A DNA stretch of 64,000 nucleotides from Ancistrus triradiatus (lineage: Eukaryota > Chordata > Actinopteri > Siluriformes > Loricariidae), in assembly GCA_025084515.1 (NCBI GenBank), contig JAJAGP010000206.1, positions 321,766 through 385,765 of the forward strand, written 5' to 3'. Position numbers and translations under genes: made by a program. Positions 45,698 through 57,426 of this stretch are shown here, piece after piece; position 1 is the stretch's first letter, and every line of letters starts with the position of its first letter. A model generated the notes under the pieces. It worked only from the letters and a program-made list of their open reading frames with translations, was not told the origin of the DNA and searched no databases.

Positions 45698-46385
45698 GGT
45701 ATACGCACCCTAAGCAATCTGAACCACACCTGGGCACATCTGACCCCCAAAGTGCACTTCCTTGGACTAGCATGATCAGTCCGTATCATGCCAGGGCACG
45801 GTACTCTGAATCGCACTCGAGCAGGCTTTAAGACTTGGGCTCCTAGTATGATCGTTAATTGCGCCGAGGTTGGAACACAGTGTCAGCTGCCTCCACAAAA
45901 ATCTTCTTATAAATACAGCACGAGAAGCTGAAAATCAGTGTGTTGCATAATCAGTACATTTATTATAAGGTGTATGAGAGGGTTGTGTGTCAGCATGCAA
46001 AAAACAAAACAGAAAAAGCCACAAAGTACAACTACAAAGTCTACTGTGCTGTGCGAGCGAGTCTTTCAACATCGTGATGACGAAAGCATGCCGAGGCACA
46101 TTTCATTGAAGTGCAGTGTGAGCACAAGCCAACGGGGCAGGGGGACAATCACACGCTATCGTGATTCAAGGCAACCGGGCTCAGAGTGAGTACGTTATGG
46201 GACGTTGTAGCCTAGTGGTTAAGGTACTGGACTATGGACCAGAAGGTCCAGGGTTCAAATCCCACCTCTGGGTTCTTGAGCAAGACCCTTAACCCACAAT
46301 TGCTTGGAAATTTAAGATTGTACCAATTGTAAGTCGCTCTGGATAAGGGCGTCTGCTAAATGCTGTAAATGTAAATGTACGCCGA
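45698..46385. mobile_element. Unassigned insertion within the MITE
   Basis: It is bounded by TAG on both sides of the host MITE. It starts GGGTATACGCACCCTAAGC and contains GTGCACTTCCTTGGACTAGC and GACAATCACACGC. The ends show only weak inverted similarity. A SINE occupies its right part. Confidence 0.6.
46200..46379 (+). mobile_element. tRNA-derived SINE, slightly shortened
   Basis: GACGTTGTAGCCTAGTGGTT, GGTTCAAATCCCACCTC, TTCTTGAGCAAGACCCTTAA and GTCGCTCTGGATAAGGGCGT. About 20 bp of the centre (around CCAAGCTGCCACTG) is missing. Confidence 0.9.
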
Positions 46386-46649
46386 TAGTGTGTGTTGTGC
46401 TGGTATGAGTGGATCAGACACAGCAGTGCTGTTGGAGTATTTAAACATGGAGTATGTTCATTCACTGTGGACTCTATTAGATACATCTTCCATATTGACT
46501 GTTTTCAGTCCAGCAGTGACACGGAGTTGTTTAAAAATTCCAGCAGTAGCAAATTAGTAGAACAATCCAAAATCTCAAAATAATACCTGATCTCTGGTGG
46601 TCCTGACTAACAACGTAAGCAGAGAAACAGATTTTCTCATATACCATGT

Positions 46650-47090
46650 AGACTTCTTCTTCTTCTTCTTCTTCTTTCGGTTTCTCCCTTTATCAGAGGT
46701 CACCACAGCGAGATAAATGTTTCCACCTCACCCTGTCCTCCACATCCTCTACTCTCACCCCAACTCCCTGCATATCTTCATTTACCACAACCAAATAACT
46801 CCTCTTTGGTCTTCCTCTCCGTCTCTTGCTTGGCAGCTCCATCGCCAACATCCTCCTACCAATATATCCACTATCCCTCCTCTGCACATGTCCAAACCAT
46901 CTCAGTCTTCCCTCTCGAATTTTGTCTCCCAATTTTCCAACCTGTGCTGTCCCTCTGATGATCTCATTTCTAATCCTGTCCACCCTAGACACTCCTAAAG
47001 AGAACCTCAACATCTTACGTTCTGCCACCTTCAGCTCTGCTTCCTGTCTTCCTGTCTCTTGTCAGTGCCACTGTCTCTAAGCCATACACT
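46650..47090 (-). pseudogene. RTE-type LINE ORF2 C-terminus
   Basis: On the minus strand a 111-codon frame reads SRVDRIRNEIIRGTAQVGKL, LRWFGHVQRRDSGYIGRRM, KRRRGRPKRSY and ends VEDRVRW. This is the conserved C-terminal tail of RT proteins of RTE-like or related LINEs. Upstream similarity continues in a shifted frame (GLETVALTKRQ). The 3' end carries a (GAA)n tail, seen as CTT repeats at 46651-46675. A 5'-truncated dead copy. Confidence 0.8.
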
Positions 47091-48396
47091 TTTCATTTTT
47101 GGTTAATAGTGTGCAGCATTGTTCTACTGGTAACACTTTTAGATTCTTTAGTCATTCCAACGTGCAAAGGTTGGTAGGTGTATCACTTAAGTTGCACTCA
47201 GTTGTCCATGACTCTCTTTATTCATTGACATTGTAAATCTGTAATCAAGCTTGCTATGGGGTTTCAGTTTCTCAGCAACCAGCAGAAACATTTCTGTTGC
47301 TGTACGCACAAAGCCTGTTTGGAAAAAAACATTAGACAATGAATGGGTCAAGATGCTTTTGCAAAGGGTGGGAGGTTTGCCGCAATATGAAGTTCAGCCA
47401 ATGACATCCGAACTATATGGGTGCCAAGGAAGCACAAAACCCACAATCACAGACAATGGCAAGTTTTTTTCTTCGCTTGGTTTTATTGTTAATGACTACT
47501 GGTTTTCAGGGGTATTAGTAACAGGTAAACCGGTTTTCCTGGTATTTTCACTCAGGTCACCAGACATCAGCTGAACAAACTAGAAAGAAGTAACTCTGCA
47601 GGGGAGAGTGAAGCACATGATTCACACAGCATCTAATCAGTCTTCCAACCAAGAGAACATAATGCTGTGTGACCAGGGTGAAGCACTGAGCATGTGTGAG
47701 GCTGTGCGGTGGCCCTTCAACCTTGAACTTCACTTTGATTGTGGATGGTGAAGCTTCGCAAAGGGAAGCTTTGACTAAAGCCAGTTTTTAAACTGTGTGA
47801 CTTCAGTGGTCATGAAAGATTGAGTTTGTGATTCACAAAAAATCTACGCCTCCCCCCCTGTTAAACCCCATGTCATGTTTGGGTTTCAACATTGCCATCC
47901 CTGCATTTTCCCCTGAGATTTGCGTCATCCATTGTGGTCCTGCTATTGGAGGTTTTTGCCAATCCTACTTCATGACCAAGAAATTATTTTATGATAGGCG
48001 ATTTGTCTGCAACTACAAAATCGGGATGAAAATCATACAGCATAAAAACGACTTAATTTGCTGATATGAGTTGAATGTGAATCTAGATCTAACCCACAAC
48101 ACAGTTTTAAATGGTGTCTTAAATGGTTACCCCATTTTGAGAACCTGATTGCTACTATATAGCTTGCCATTTGTCAGCATGGTGCAAATGTTACACATCT
48201 ACTTAAAATCCTTGGTGTTATTCTATATAGGGATGGTCAATATTGGGGAAAAAATTATATCTATATTTCCTGTGATAATGATAATTAGATGATACTTGGG
48301 CAGTGTATATCTTTAGGTCTAAAGTATTCAAAAGTTGAGCAAGATGAACCCATCTCACTCAACCGCCTGAACTGGCGTCATGTCTTTCAGGATGTA
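47091..48396. other. No gene recognised
   Basis: A 107-codon plus frame at 47251-47574 has no known domain. A hAT-like start (ATAGGGATGGTCAATATTGG) at 48227 has no partner end. Confidence 0.4.
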
Positions 48397-48970
48397 CCGT
48401 ATTTTTCGGCCCATAAGGCGCACTTCAAATCCTTTAACTTTCTCAAAAATCGACAGTGCGGCTTTAAATGCGGTGCGTCCAATGTATGAATTAATTCTGG
48501 TTGAGCCTTCTGACCTAGAACCGATTGTAGATGGTACACGGCGCTCATAAATCTGTCAAAATGTTTTAGCACAGCCTTGGTAAGTTACGAAGCTTATGGC
48601 CACCGTAGTGCGCAGCATAGCGGGGTAATACGGTATGTGCTTCAGCATTAGGGTACGTGCATTCATTCATTCATTTATTTTCGAAGCGGATTTCAAACAC
48701 AACGCTATCAGTCACGCAGTACAACATGGACATAGAGCAGCTGTGAGAGAATTCAACATTAACGAATCAATGGTACGGAAGTGGAGGAAGCAAGAAGACG
48801 CCCTGCGCCAGGTAAAGACCAAACTGAGCTTCCGAGGGAACTTAAGAGTTTTGTTTCATTTAATGCGCCTTATAACCCGGTGCACTTTATGTATGAAAAT
48901 GTACCCGTTAGCAGCCGATCACTGATATTGCGTCTTATAATCCGGTGCGCTTTATAGTCCGAAAAATACA
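48397..48970 (+). mobile_element. Pogo-like MITE, copy 3
   Basis: The left end CCGTATTTTTCGGCCCATAA follows TA. The right end, reverse-complemented, reads TATTTTTCGGACTATAAAGC, with the last bases mutated. Two subterminal repeats of the type GCGCCTTATAACCCGGTGCA lie at 48865-48890 and 48930-48955, 65 bp apart. Confidence 0.87.
48680..48811 (+). pseudogene. Pogo transposase DNA-binding exon fragment
   Basis: Longest open copy: the frame runs from 48635 to 48925, including HAVQHGHRAAVREFNINESM and VRKWRKQEDALRQ. CAG/GTAAAG follows at 48811/48812. Identity to copy 1 is about 95% at DNA level by eye over this segment. Confidence 0.78.
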
Positions 48971-50279
48971 TTTATGTCTGGCAATCTGTTGCCTTTCTTG
49001 TCGTAATTCACCTTTTTTTGCAGAATGATTCCACTAAAGTTTGCTGAGTGTGTTTTTGTGCTGGTACCTTGGCTGGTTTAAACCTGTCATGTACAACTGA
49101 CTCCGGAAGATGGATAATCTTCATTTCGCAGAAGTTCGCAGAAGAAATTATTAGCTGTTGAGCAGTCTTTAATGGCAAATCATTTCCGACATTGCTTTTG
49201 ACCAACATCTATCTTGACAAAGTCCAACCACCTCCAATGGCGTAGACTGCGAGGCTGGTAGTGTCTGTATTTTGTCAACTTCAGTCATGTGCTTTTAGTT
49301 GAACTCTAGCTTGGTTTGTGGCACTAGCACACTGTGCATGCATTTAGTGTGCATGCACAGTAGTCTATCCGACCTGGCTACATGACCTTAAGGCGTTGAC
49401 TGTGTGAGTGACATAATTGAACATGTCAAATCACAGATCTTTAAAACAATTAAGATATTATTGCACACCCCTTATTCTAAATACGTGTTTAGTTACTATG
49501 AAATAAACTACTGATAATGAGTATAAATGCCTAGATTTATGATACTTTACTCCCACATATGAGAGTTAATGCTCAGTTCGATAGCCAACTAGAAGGCATG
49601 TTTCGAATTTCCATAATAATAGATTAATTATGGTAAAGCTACATAGGTTTTTTTAAGACAATTCTAGCTTTTCTTAAGCATGAAAACCTAAAACCACCGC
49701 ACAAGATATACTCTACATATGTATATTTAGTGGTATAATGTACAGGTGCACAGTAATAGTATGTGTATTAGTGCAGCATTTGTTTGTTGCTAGTAAAGGC
49801 TTCAGGCGCTTATTTAATGAATTGAACCTTGCTGCCGTTCCCCTGCTGTACCAGTCTTTATTATTAATGGGTCCACCTGGAGTATGAGATAACGTTCATT
49901 CGATCCTTGCCAGGACCAGCTTAAAAATGTAGTTAGTGGACTGGGGAAGTTGAGAGCAGAAACTGCTGCACCAGTGTGTCAATTGATCTCAGTGCCACGA
50001 ATAGAGATTTGGGGAGTTCTGTTAGCCTGTGTATACTGGAGCTTCTGATATTTAAACCTCGAAAAGGCTCGACCTTTTAGAGAGGAGGTTGGTGCTGAGA
50101 TGTGCTCGGCAGGTAGTCCCTGGATGTGGGATGCACTCTTCCCACTCACACCGAGGACACTTTATGGGTCGCAAAGCCGGTAACAGTCTGGCAGTGGTTC
50201 AAATGCTGCATGGTGGCTTTTGGGATCAATCCAACCCTTAGAGAGGATTAATACTAATTAACAGTGGTGTGTTGTGGAT
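48971..50279. other. No gene recognised
   Basis: A 66-codon minus frame at 49008-49208 is unassigned. No repeat words. Confidence 0.4.
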
Positions 50280-52162
50280 GTTTAGTTGAAATACTCCAGA
50301 GACAGCGTATCGTTTGCAGAGCAGGATGGCCAACTGTCCCTGGAAAAATAAACAAATACTGTATAAGTGAAGATGTGATTAAGGAAATTCAGATCGGCCA
50401 AATGCTTTTGGGAACGTAGCAGTGCGTGTAAAGGGACTAGATTAGCGCTGCGAAACAATGAATTATTAGCAGTGTGTCGGGACGAGCCGTTTGTGTATTT
50501 TGAATGAGCAGGACTCTAAACTGGCCTAATGGAGCTGGCAGGCCATAAATGTTCCGAGAAATTCCTGCTCGGACTCCTCTTAATGTGCTGTTCAGCAAAG
50601 ACGTTGAATGTCGAGCCGTGGGAGATGACTGTGTCAATACTCAGTCTGCCGCTGCAGAACATATGAGGGATGGAAATACCTCTCGGAACTGTCTGCGTCT
50701 GCTCAGTAAAAGGTTTTGGCACATGATTTGGAGATTGGATGTATTGTCCTTTTTCTGCCCAGACAAGCAGACTGTATATGAATGAAGAAAGAGTGGCTCA
50801 ACTAAACTGCATACACAATAATGAATTCAAGAGAATGGAAAATGTCGTGTTATCGGCTTAACGAACAAGCCACACCCTGCAATTGGATTGTAGATGGCTT
50901 TGCTCAAGCGATTAGCCAGGTACCGCTAAAGGGCTTCACCCGGTGAGGCATAAATGCGAAGAAGGCGGTGATATACTTATGGACTAAGTCCCAGTAATGT
51001 TGTTACTCTGCCTTGACCTTGCTTCCCTTCAGCTGTCTGAGTTTTGTTCCCAGCACATGGTCTAAGCTGCTGCGATGTCCTTGACATGACAGCTCCCTCC
51101 ATAGACTTGGTGGGGACACTGAGAGGGAAAAGAAATCACCCTTGTCCTAATTACTGCTAATGACCTAATAAACTTATCTTGACAGATTTTGAGGACCCAA
51201 TTTTTTTCCCTCTCCCAGTGTGAAGAGTCCACATCTCTATCATGCTCCCCAGTGCTGTTTTTAAATAATCACAGACATCACTTGTACCATTCCAGTGTAA
51301 TCATTACTGTAGTCGTTCCACAAACAGTTGATTAACAAAAGTAATTGCAAAGTAAAACGTAGAGGTTACATTCATGTTGGAGGACCGTGTTGGAATTGGT
51401 CTTTTTGCCGCTATGAGCTTAAATGCGAGGCCTGACAGATGGCTCGGCCTTCTGCTTGAGCATTAGGAATTCTGTGTGAATCATCTCGCTCATCTAGAAA
51501 GCCAGAACTGTCCGGTGGGCCGTTCACAATTTGCTTGGAGACCTACTCGATGCTGACTTGGGGGGGAGAAAAAAGGCCTTGATTATGAGACAAAGATGGA
51601 GACACAGGCCAAAGGTTAAGCTATCTTCAGTGAATACAAGAGGAAAGGAAAAGAAACTGGTATTAGTCTTGGCAGCAACTGCAGGGACGTTTACAAGTGG
51701 TGATTGAGCGTCGGCATCGCAGCCTTTAGCTTGCCATGTAATTTAAAGAAAATGTTTAATTATTCACTCTCCGTTCCACCGTTACTCAGACCACATCAGA
51801 GAGCAGTAACTCCCTCTCTTCTCCGGCTGACTGAGTGTGCCATGCCGACAAAACTTTCCCGCTGAGGACAAGAGGTTCTACAGTACAGTTTATTGGACTA
51901 AATAATGCAGATACTCATATTCTCTACGTTATTTTATTCAGTATTTTATTTATATGTGCTATTGGTTTATATGGTACAGCTTTATGTTCTCCACTCTTCC
52001 TAATATTGCATTGTATTCTGTTCAGTTTATCATAATCTATATAATATTATATTTTATATAAATTATTTGAAAATTTTGCTCCTTAATCTGCTGTTTATTT
52101 CAACAAACACTATAGACATATTAGTTGAGTAACTTAGAGTTTAATTCGCACATATATCATCT
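50280..52162. other. Repeat-poor unique stretch
   Basis: No repeat signature for almost 1.9 kb, with homeodomain-type words (AATGAATTATTAGC, GATTAGCGC, CTAATTACTGCTAATGACC). This is the kind of sequence in which conserved non-coding elements are found, but conservation cannot be judged from one genome. Confidence 0.35.
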
Positions 52163-52350
52163 AAGCCCAAGGAGCTTGGGTCCGTTTTTGAGTTTTGGTC
52201 CTCTCAAGGTTTCTTTCTTAGAACATTTAGGGTTTTTTCATTGCCATTTTCACCCTAGGCTTGCTCAGTTAGTGCTTTGGGCCTAGATATTTGTAGAGCT
52301 ACTTTAAGACAATGCCTCACTGTAAAAAGTGTTATAGCACTACATTTGAC
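52163..52350 (+). repeat. Fish interspersed repeat, 3' region
   Basis: TTTTGGTCCTCTCAAGGTTT, TTTTTTCATTGCCATTTTCA, GGCTTGCTCAG and ACTGTAAAAAGTGTTATAGC are in the order of a common fish repeat whose tail also appears at 519 and 4693. Confidence 0.65.
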
Positions 52351-54370
52351 TTTGACCTTGATATTCCATGCTTGATGAGTTTTTTCAGATCTTGGTATCT
52401 GTTCCATTCTTGCTTTTTAGTGAGTGTAAAGCTAACATTAAACATGCCCAAATACAAATGCCGTGTCGTCCATAGTTGTAAACACGTTATATTTCTAGAC
52501 TTGACCTGTGGATTTTAGTTTCCATACAACTAAATATCTTCTGCAGGTCACGGGTCCCACTTAACTTTGCTTGGGACCTGAACAGCTGTGTGTGAGAGCT
52601 GTCCTTTCAACCATTCTCGAATCAAAGGTCAGTACGGCACTTCAAGCCATTCTTGGGTTTCAAAACAAACCCCCCCACCCCCACCCCTCACAGGGCACCC
52701 CTAAAATAGAAATGGGAATATGTTGTGCCTTGATTTTTTTGGCAACTGTTAACAGACATAAGAGCGGCAAGTGATGGTGTCCATGACACTCTGCATGAAT
52801 GTGTTCTCTTATACGAATTTTCTCTCTGTCGCTACTTTATTTGAAATGAGTAACACGTGTCGTGCTGGAATGACTGCATCTGGGCACCGATGTTCAGATC
52901 CTTTCTTTTCACCTCGCTGCACCGTGACAGTCCCTAAAGGGACAGCTGGATTCTAACCACAAGACACTGGAGCAGACTATTTTTTCCATATTTAGACAGA
53001 GGCTCATGTTCCAGGGCAGTATCAAGGAGAATGCTCTTTAGTCGTTCTGATTGTCAGGCTCAAGTAGAGACTATGCAAAGGTGGTAGAGTGACTGGTTTA
53101 ACTATTCCGGGTGCAAGCTTGACCTCTGAAATCACTATTTGGCAATCAGTGTTGCTTTGTAGGTAATAGCTGAAATATGTCACTGAGTAAGTTATTCAAA
53201 TTATGTACAACAACTAATCAGTCATTGCTTGTTTTAAGGGGTGAAAACGTATTCAGCGATCACTTTCCTATCTCAAAAAGAAATTGGGTCCAATGTGAAA
53301 ACATACCAAACAATCCACAAAAAATAGAACAAATTATTTTATTTCTCAGCTCTGTTGAATGTGCTTTGGAAAGCCATCATGCTATATTGGTCTTGAATAC
53401 AGCCGAGAAGTGGGTAGCAAAGCTATAAAACAAGGTTATATTGACCTTCAGTGAAACTTCTGGTGTACATTCAATGCATTTGCAAGCCAGATGTCTACCT
53501 ACTGCTGGAATGTCTCTTGTCAACATGGCCAATGAAAATGGCAGTGGACTGGCACTGCCAACAGCCAACCACAGACTCGTTGCTTGGGTAGCTTTGAGGT
53601 TGTGACCTCAGGATTCTACTAAGGACACACGGTTGGCAACTTGGCACTGAGATATTGATGCCTAAGCATAGTCCTATATTAAATGGCAAAATTAGCACAT
53701 TAGAATGCATATTAGTTCCATATTAAGCTGTCTGTGTTCCTAACACCAGGTTATCCATTTGACAGCTTGTACAGGTTGATTTAGTCTCATGTTGTGAAAT
53801 AAATACTTGCCGTCTATATATAGTAACTGATCTTAATATGTATCATGTCTGGAAGTACATGGCCTGCAGGGCTATGCTAAAGTAAGGCTATGTTTGTTGC
53901 CTCTGCAGCCCCCCTTGTGGTGGTTAATATTGAAGAACTGGCTCCCTAACCTGAGCAACAGATGGAAACCGGGGCATCTAATCCCTTTTTCCCCAGTCTC
54001 ATCAGCAGACACTTCCCATATTGCAAAATTTATGTGTTTCCAGCTGCAGTCACTGTGTTAGTGCATGCCTCCATGAGATGGTACATTCATGTCTGCTTCA
54101 GTTATGAGGGCTTTGTATGTGCAAAAGTCTACATCCAACCACAACACAAGGACACTGCATTGTCAGAGGGTGTTTTACACACATGCTTTAGTAGTGTTGG
54201 GCGAAGTGACTGTATATACGATGTTTGATGCTTGAAAAATGTTTGCTGGTAGAACTCTGGCTATGCAGTTCATTCAGCGGCATTACTAGACAATTTGTGC
54301 TTAGCTGTAAATGGACCAACAGTAAGTAATAGTACTTAAGTAAAGTGGGCGGAGCTCCAAGCACAACCAA
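52351..54370. other. No gene recognised
   Basis: Short frames on both strands with no domains. A C-rich run (CCCCCCCACCCCCACCCC) lies near 52671-52687. Confidence 0.4.
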
Positions 54371-54566
54371 ATATACATTTACAGCATTTAGCAGACGTCC
54401 TTATCCAGAGCGAGTTACAATTGATACAATTTTACAATCCAAGCAATTGTGGGTTAAGGGTGTTGCTCAAGGACCCAACAGTGGCAGCTTGGCAGAGGTG
54501 GGATTTGAACCCTGGATCTTTTGGTCCAGAGTCCAGTACCTTAACCGCTAGGCTACCACAGCCCCC
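54371..54566 (-). mobile_element. tRNA-derived SINE, full length
   Basis: Antisense copy: CATTTACAGCATTTAGCAGA, AAGCAATTGTGGGTTAAGGG, AACAGTGGCAGCTTGGCAGA and CTAGGCTACCACAGCCCCC. It is followed 15 bp later by a second copy in the same orientation. Confidence 0.92.
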
Positions 54567-54580
54567 AAAAATTATATATA

Positions 54581-54766
54581 ACATTTATAGCATTTAGCAG
54601 ACGCCCTTATCCAGAGCGACTTACAATTGATACAATCTTGCAATCCAAGCAATTGTGGGTTAAGGGTCTTGCTCAAGGACCCAACAGTGGCAGCTAAGAT
54701 TTGAACCTTGGACCTTCTGGGCCAGAGTCCAGTACCTTAACCGCTACACTACCACAGAGGTCCCTC
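54581..54766 (-). mobile_element. tRNA-derived SINE, second of a pair
   Basis: TAGCAGACGCCCTTATCCAG is cut here as CATTTAGCAGACGCCC, then TTGCTCAAGGACCCAACAG and TTTGAACCTTGGACC. It lacks a few central bases (GCTTGGCAGAGG) and is otherwise full length. Confidence 0.9.
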
Positions 54767-54959
54767 AGTGTGTGCATGTGGGTATACCTATATACAGTGC
54801 ATATAGGATTTGAGCTCTTTCTGATCTTCAGTCCAGTACCTTACATAATTGAAGACAAGCTCCGCTGTGTTGAACTGTATGCAACAACTGCTGATTTATG
54901 GTTGAGACAAACTACACAGCTCAGCCGTATAATTATAAGCACTGATAGTAAATAAAATT

Positions 54960-56058
54960 GGCAGTGCAGTGGTCTGGGCAATGTTCTTCTGGGAAACCTT
55001 GGATACTGGCATTCATGTGGATGGTATTTTGACAAATACCACCTACTTAAACATAGTTTAACTCTAACCTAACCCAAGAGCTCCCCTTCATGCCATTGTT
55101 GTTCTCTAATGGCAGTGGCCTCTTTCAACAGGATCCTGAGCCCTGCCACACTGAGTGTGTTCACATGCACTTAATAATTCGGTATTTACAGAAAATCCGT
55201 TTTGTCAGTAATCTGATCGATGAGTTTACATGCACTTGGGTAATCAGTTAATGGGGAAACCTCCTGGTTTACATGATTCAGGCAGTAATCGGATTTCTAC
55301 CTTGCAGCCAGCCAATAATCATGCAGAAGGATGTGATGTAAACTTCAAACTTCAATATTTAAATAACATTTTTTTTTATTACTGCTAAGCTGCATTTCAG
55401 AGATTCCCCAAAAGTATTTGGTAGCTGTTTCACGGATGCTGTGTTTTATTTCAGGGTTGTCAGATCCTGCTATAGAAGTAAGCAACAGGTCTATGCCAAA
55501 AGCCCAAGGAGACCACAATAAGAGGACCTGGCAACCGTGGTTAATTCCACTAGCTGATTCCATGACAGGTCTGCACTCATGTGCAGACAGAAAACCGATT
55601 GAAATCGGGGTAGGTGAATACATGCGCTGAGATATCCCCGATCACTGGGATAAATTTCGGCTCTCTATATCAGATTTCTTAATCTGATTTCTAGATCGGA
55701 GTGTGGTGTTTACATGGCCACTGATGTAATCAGATAACTGCTGAAATCCGATTATGATAGGATTATTAGGTGCATGCAAATTCACTCGCCCCAAAAAAGA
55801 GCTCAAGGTGTTGACTCGGCTTCCAAATTGATCAGATCTCAGTTTGACTGAGCAGCTGTAGGATGTGCTGAACAAACATTTTGATCCATGGAGGCTCGAC
55901 CTCACAACTTACAGGACTTAAAAGATCTACTACTCAGGTCTTGGTGACAGATATCACAAGACACCTTCAGATACCTTCAGTGAAGTCCATGCCTTAACGG
56001 TCAGAGCCTTGATGGATGGCAGGGGGCCTAGGCAGCTGGTTTGGCTGATCATTGTGTA
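54960..56058 (+). mobile_element. Tc1/mariner remnant interrupted by a MITE
   Basis: The left part (TCTGGGCAATGTTCTTCTGG, GCATTCATGTGGATGG, GCCTCTTTCAACAGGATCCT where the family encodes QQDNA) and the right part (CTCAAGGTGTTGACTCGGC, GATGTGCTGAACAAACATTT, ACTTACAGGACTTAAAAG, ending GGCTGATCATTGTGTA) belong to one transposase gene. The 5' third is absent. It ends exactly at the TA where the next Tc1 element begins. Confidence 0.75.
55153..55787. mobile_element. MITE nested in the Tc1/mariner remnant
   Basis: The left end GAGTGTGTTCACATGCACTT and the reverse complement of the right end GAGTGAATTTGCATGCACCT, both followed by AATAATC/CTATC-type sequence, are inverted repeats. The interior matches the MITE at 36660. 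About 40 bp of the host element seem to be missing at the insertion site. Confidence 0.78.
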
Positions 56059-57424
56059 CAGTGTTGCTTGAAAGTTTGTGAACCCTTGAGAAATTTCTAT
56101 ATTTCTGCATAAATATGACCTAAAACGTCATCAGATTTTCACACAAGTGAAAGCAGATTTTCATCTGCTCCTCACAACACATCTGTGGAAGTGTATCATG
56201 GCACAAACAAAGGAGATTTCTGAGGACCTCAGAAAAAGAGTTGTTGATGCTCATCAGGCTGGAAAAGGTTACAAAACCAACAAAAAGTTTGGACTCCACC
56301 AATCCAGTCAGACAGATTGTGTACAAATGGAAGGAATTCAAGACCATTGTTACCCTCCCCAGGAGTGGTCGACCAACAAAGATCACTCCAAGAGCAAGAC
56401 GTGTAATAGCTGGTGAGGTCACAAAGGACCCCAGGGTAACTTCTAAGTAACTGAAGGCCTCTCTCGTATAGCCTAATGTAAATGTTCATGAGTCCACCAT
56501 CAGAAGAACACTGAACAACAATGGTGTGCATGGCAGGGTTGCAAGGAGAAAACCACTGCTCTCCAAAAAGAACATTGCTGCTCGCCTGCAGTTTGCTAAA
56601 GATCACCTGGACAAGCCAGAAGGCTATTGGAAGAATTTTTTTGTTGATGGATGAGACCAAAAAAGAACTTTTTGGTTTAAAAGAAAAGCGTTATGTTTGG
56701 AGAAAGGAAAAGGCTGCATTCCAGCATAAGAACCTTATCCCATCTGTGAAACATGGTTGTGGTAGTATCAGGGTTTGGGCCTGTTTTGCTGCATCTGGGC
56801 CAGGACGGCATGCCATCATTGATGGAACAATGAATTCTGCATGATATCAGAGAGTTCTAAAGGAAAATGTCAGCACATCTGTCCATGAACTGAATCTCAG
56901 GAGAAGGTGGGTCATGCAACAAGACAACGACCCTAAGCACACAAGTCGTTCTACCAAAGAATGGTTGAAGAAGAATACAGTTAATGTTTTGGAATGGCCA
57001 AGTCAAAGTCCTGACCTTAATCCAATCAAAATGTTGTGGAAGGACCTGAAGCGAGCAGCTAATGTGAGGAAACCCACCAACATCCCAGAGCTGAAGCTGT
57101 TCTGTACGGAGGAATGGGCTAAAATTCCTCCAAGCCGGTGTGCAGGACTGATCAACAGTTACAGGAAACGTTTAGTTGCAGTCTGCACAGGGGGGGCTAT
57201 ACCAGATACTGAAAGCAAAGGTTCACATACTTTTGAGACTCATTAATATGTAATATTGAATCATTTTCCTCAATAAATAAATTACCAAGTATAATATTTT
57301 ATAATATTTATTTTTCTTTTTATTTACTTTTAGGACTTGTGTGACAATCTGATGAGGTCTTGGGTCATATTTATGCAGAAATATAGAAAATTCTAAAGCG
57401 TTCACAAACTTTCAAGCACCACTG
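56059..57424 (+). mobile_element. Full-length Tc1-like transposon, inactive
   Basis: The left end (TA)CAGTGTTGCTTGAAAGTT and the reverse complement of the right end CAGTGGTGCTTGAAAGTTTG are inverted repeats, with TA at 56057-56058 and 57425-57426. At about 1.37 kb it has the usual length of the family. The one gene inside is broken. Confidence 0.9.
56199..57246 (+). pseudogene. Tc1 transposase (DD34E type), broken
   Basis: The start MAQTKEISEDLRKRVVDAHQ is the N-terminal helix-turn-helix. A frameshift around codon 26 moves the frame, after which VRQIVYKWKEF and LPRSGRPTKITPRARR give the second DNA-binding half with the GRPR-like motif. A stop follows at 56448. The catalytic domain reads MDETKKELFG, then (in another block) MQQDNDPKHTSRSTKEWLKK, and 34 residues after the second Asp SPDLNPIKMLW. 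The third catalytic acid is Lys (AAA at 57028-57030) where the family has Glu. At least one frameshift and two stops are visible. Confidence 0.88.
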
Positions 57425-57426
57425 TA

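Larger units (their letters stand above)
45485..46645. mobile_element. MITE split by a 688-bp insertion
   Basis: Left half: TTTCTACACTCATTGTCCAT through GGTGGATCATTCTCAGCACT to GTGTATTAG (ending 45697). Right half resumes at 46386 with TAGTGTGTGTTGTGCTGGTA and continues past TGCTGTTGGAGTATTTAAAC to GTAAGCAGAGAAACAG. Together they form one copy of the MITE family seen at 6801-7366. Confidence 0.8.
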
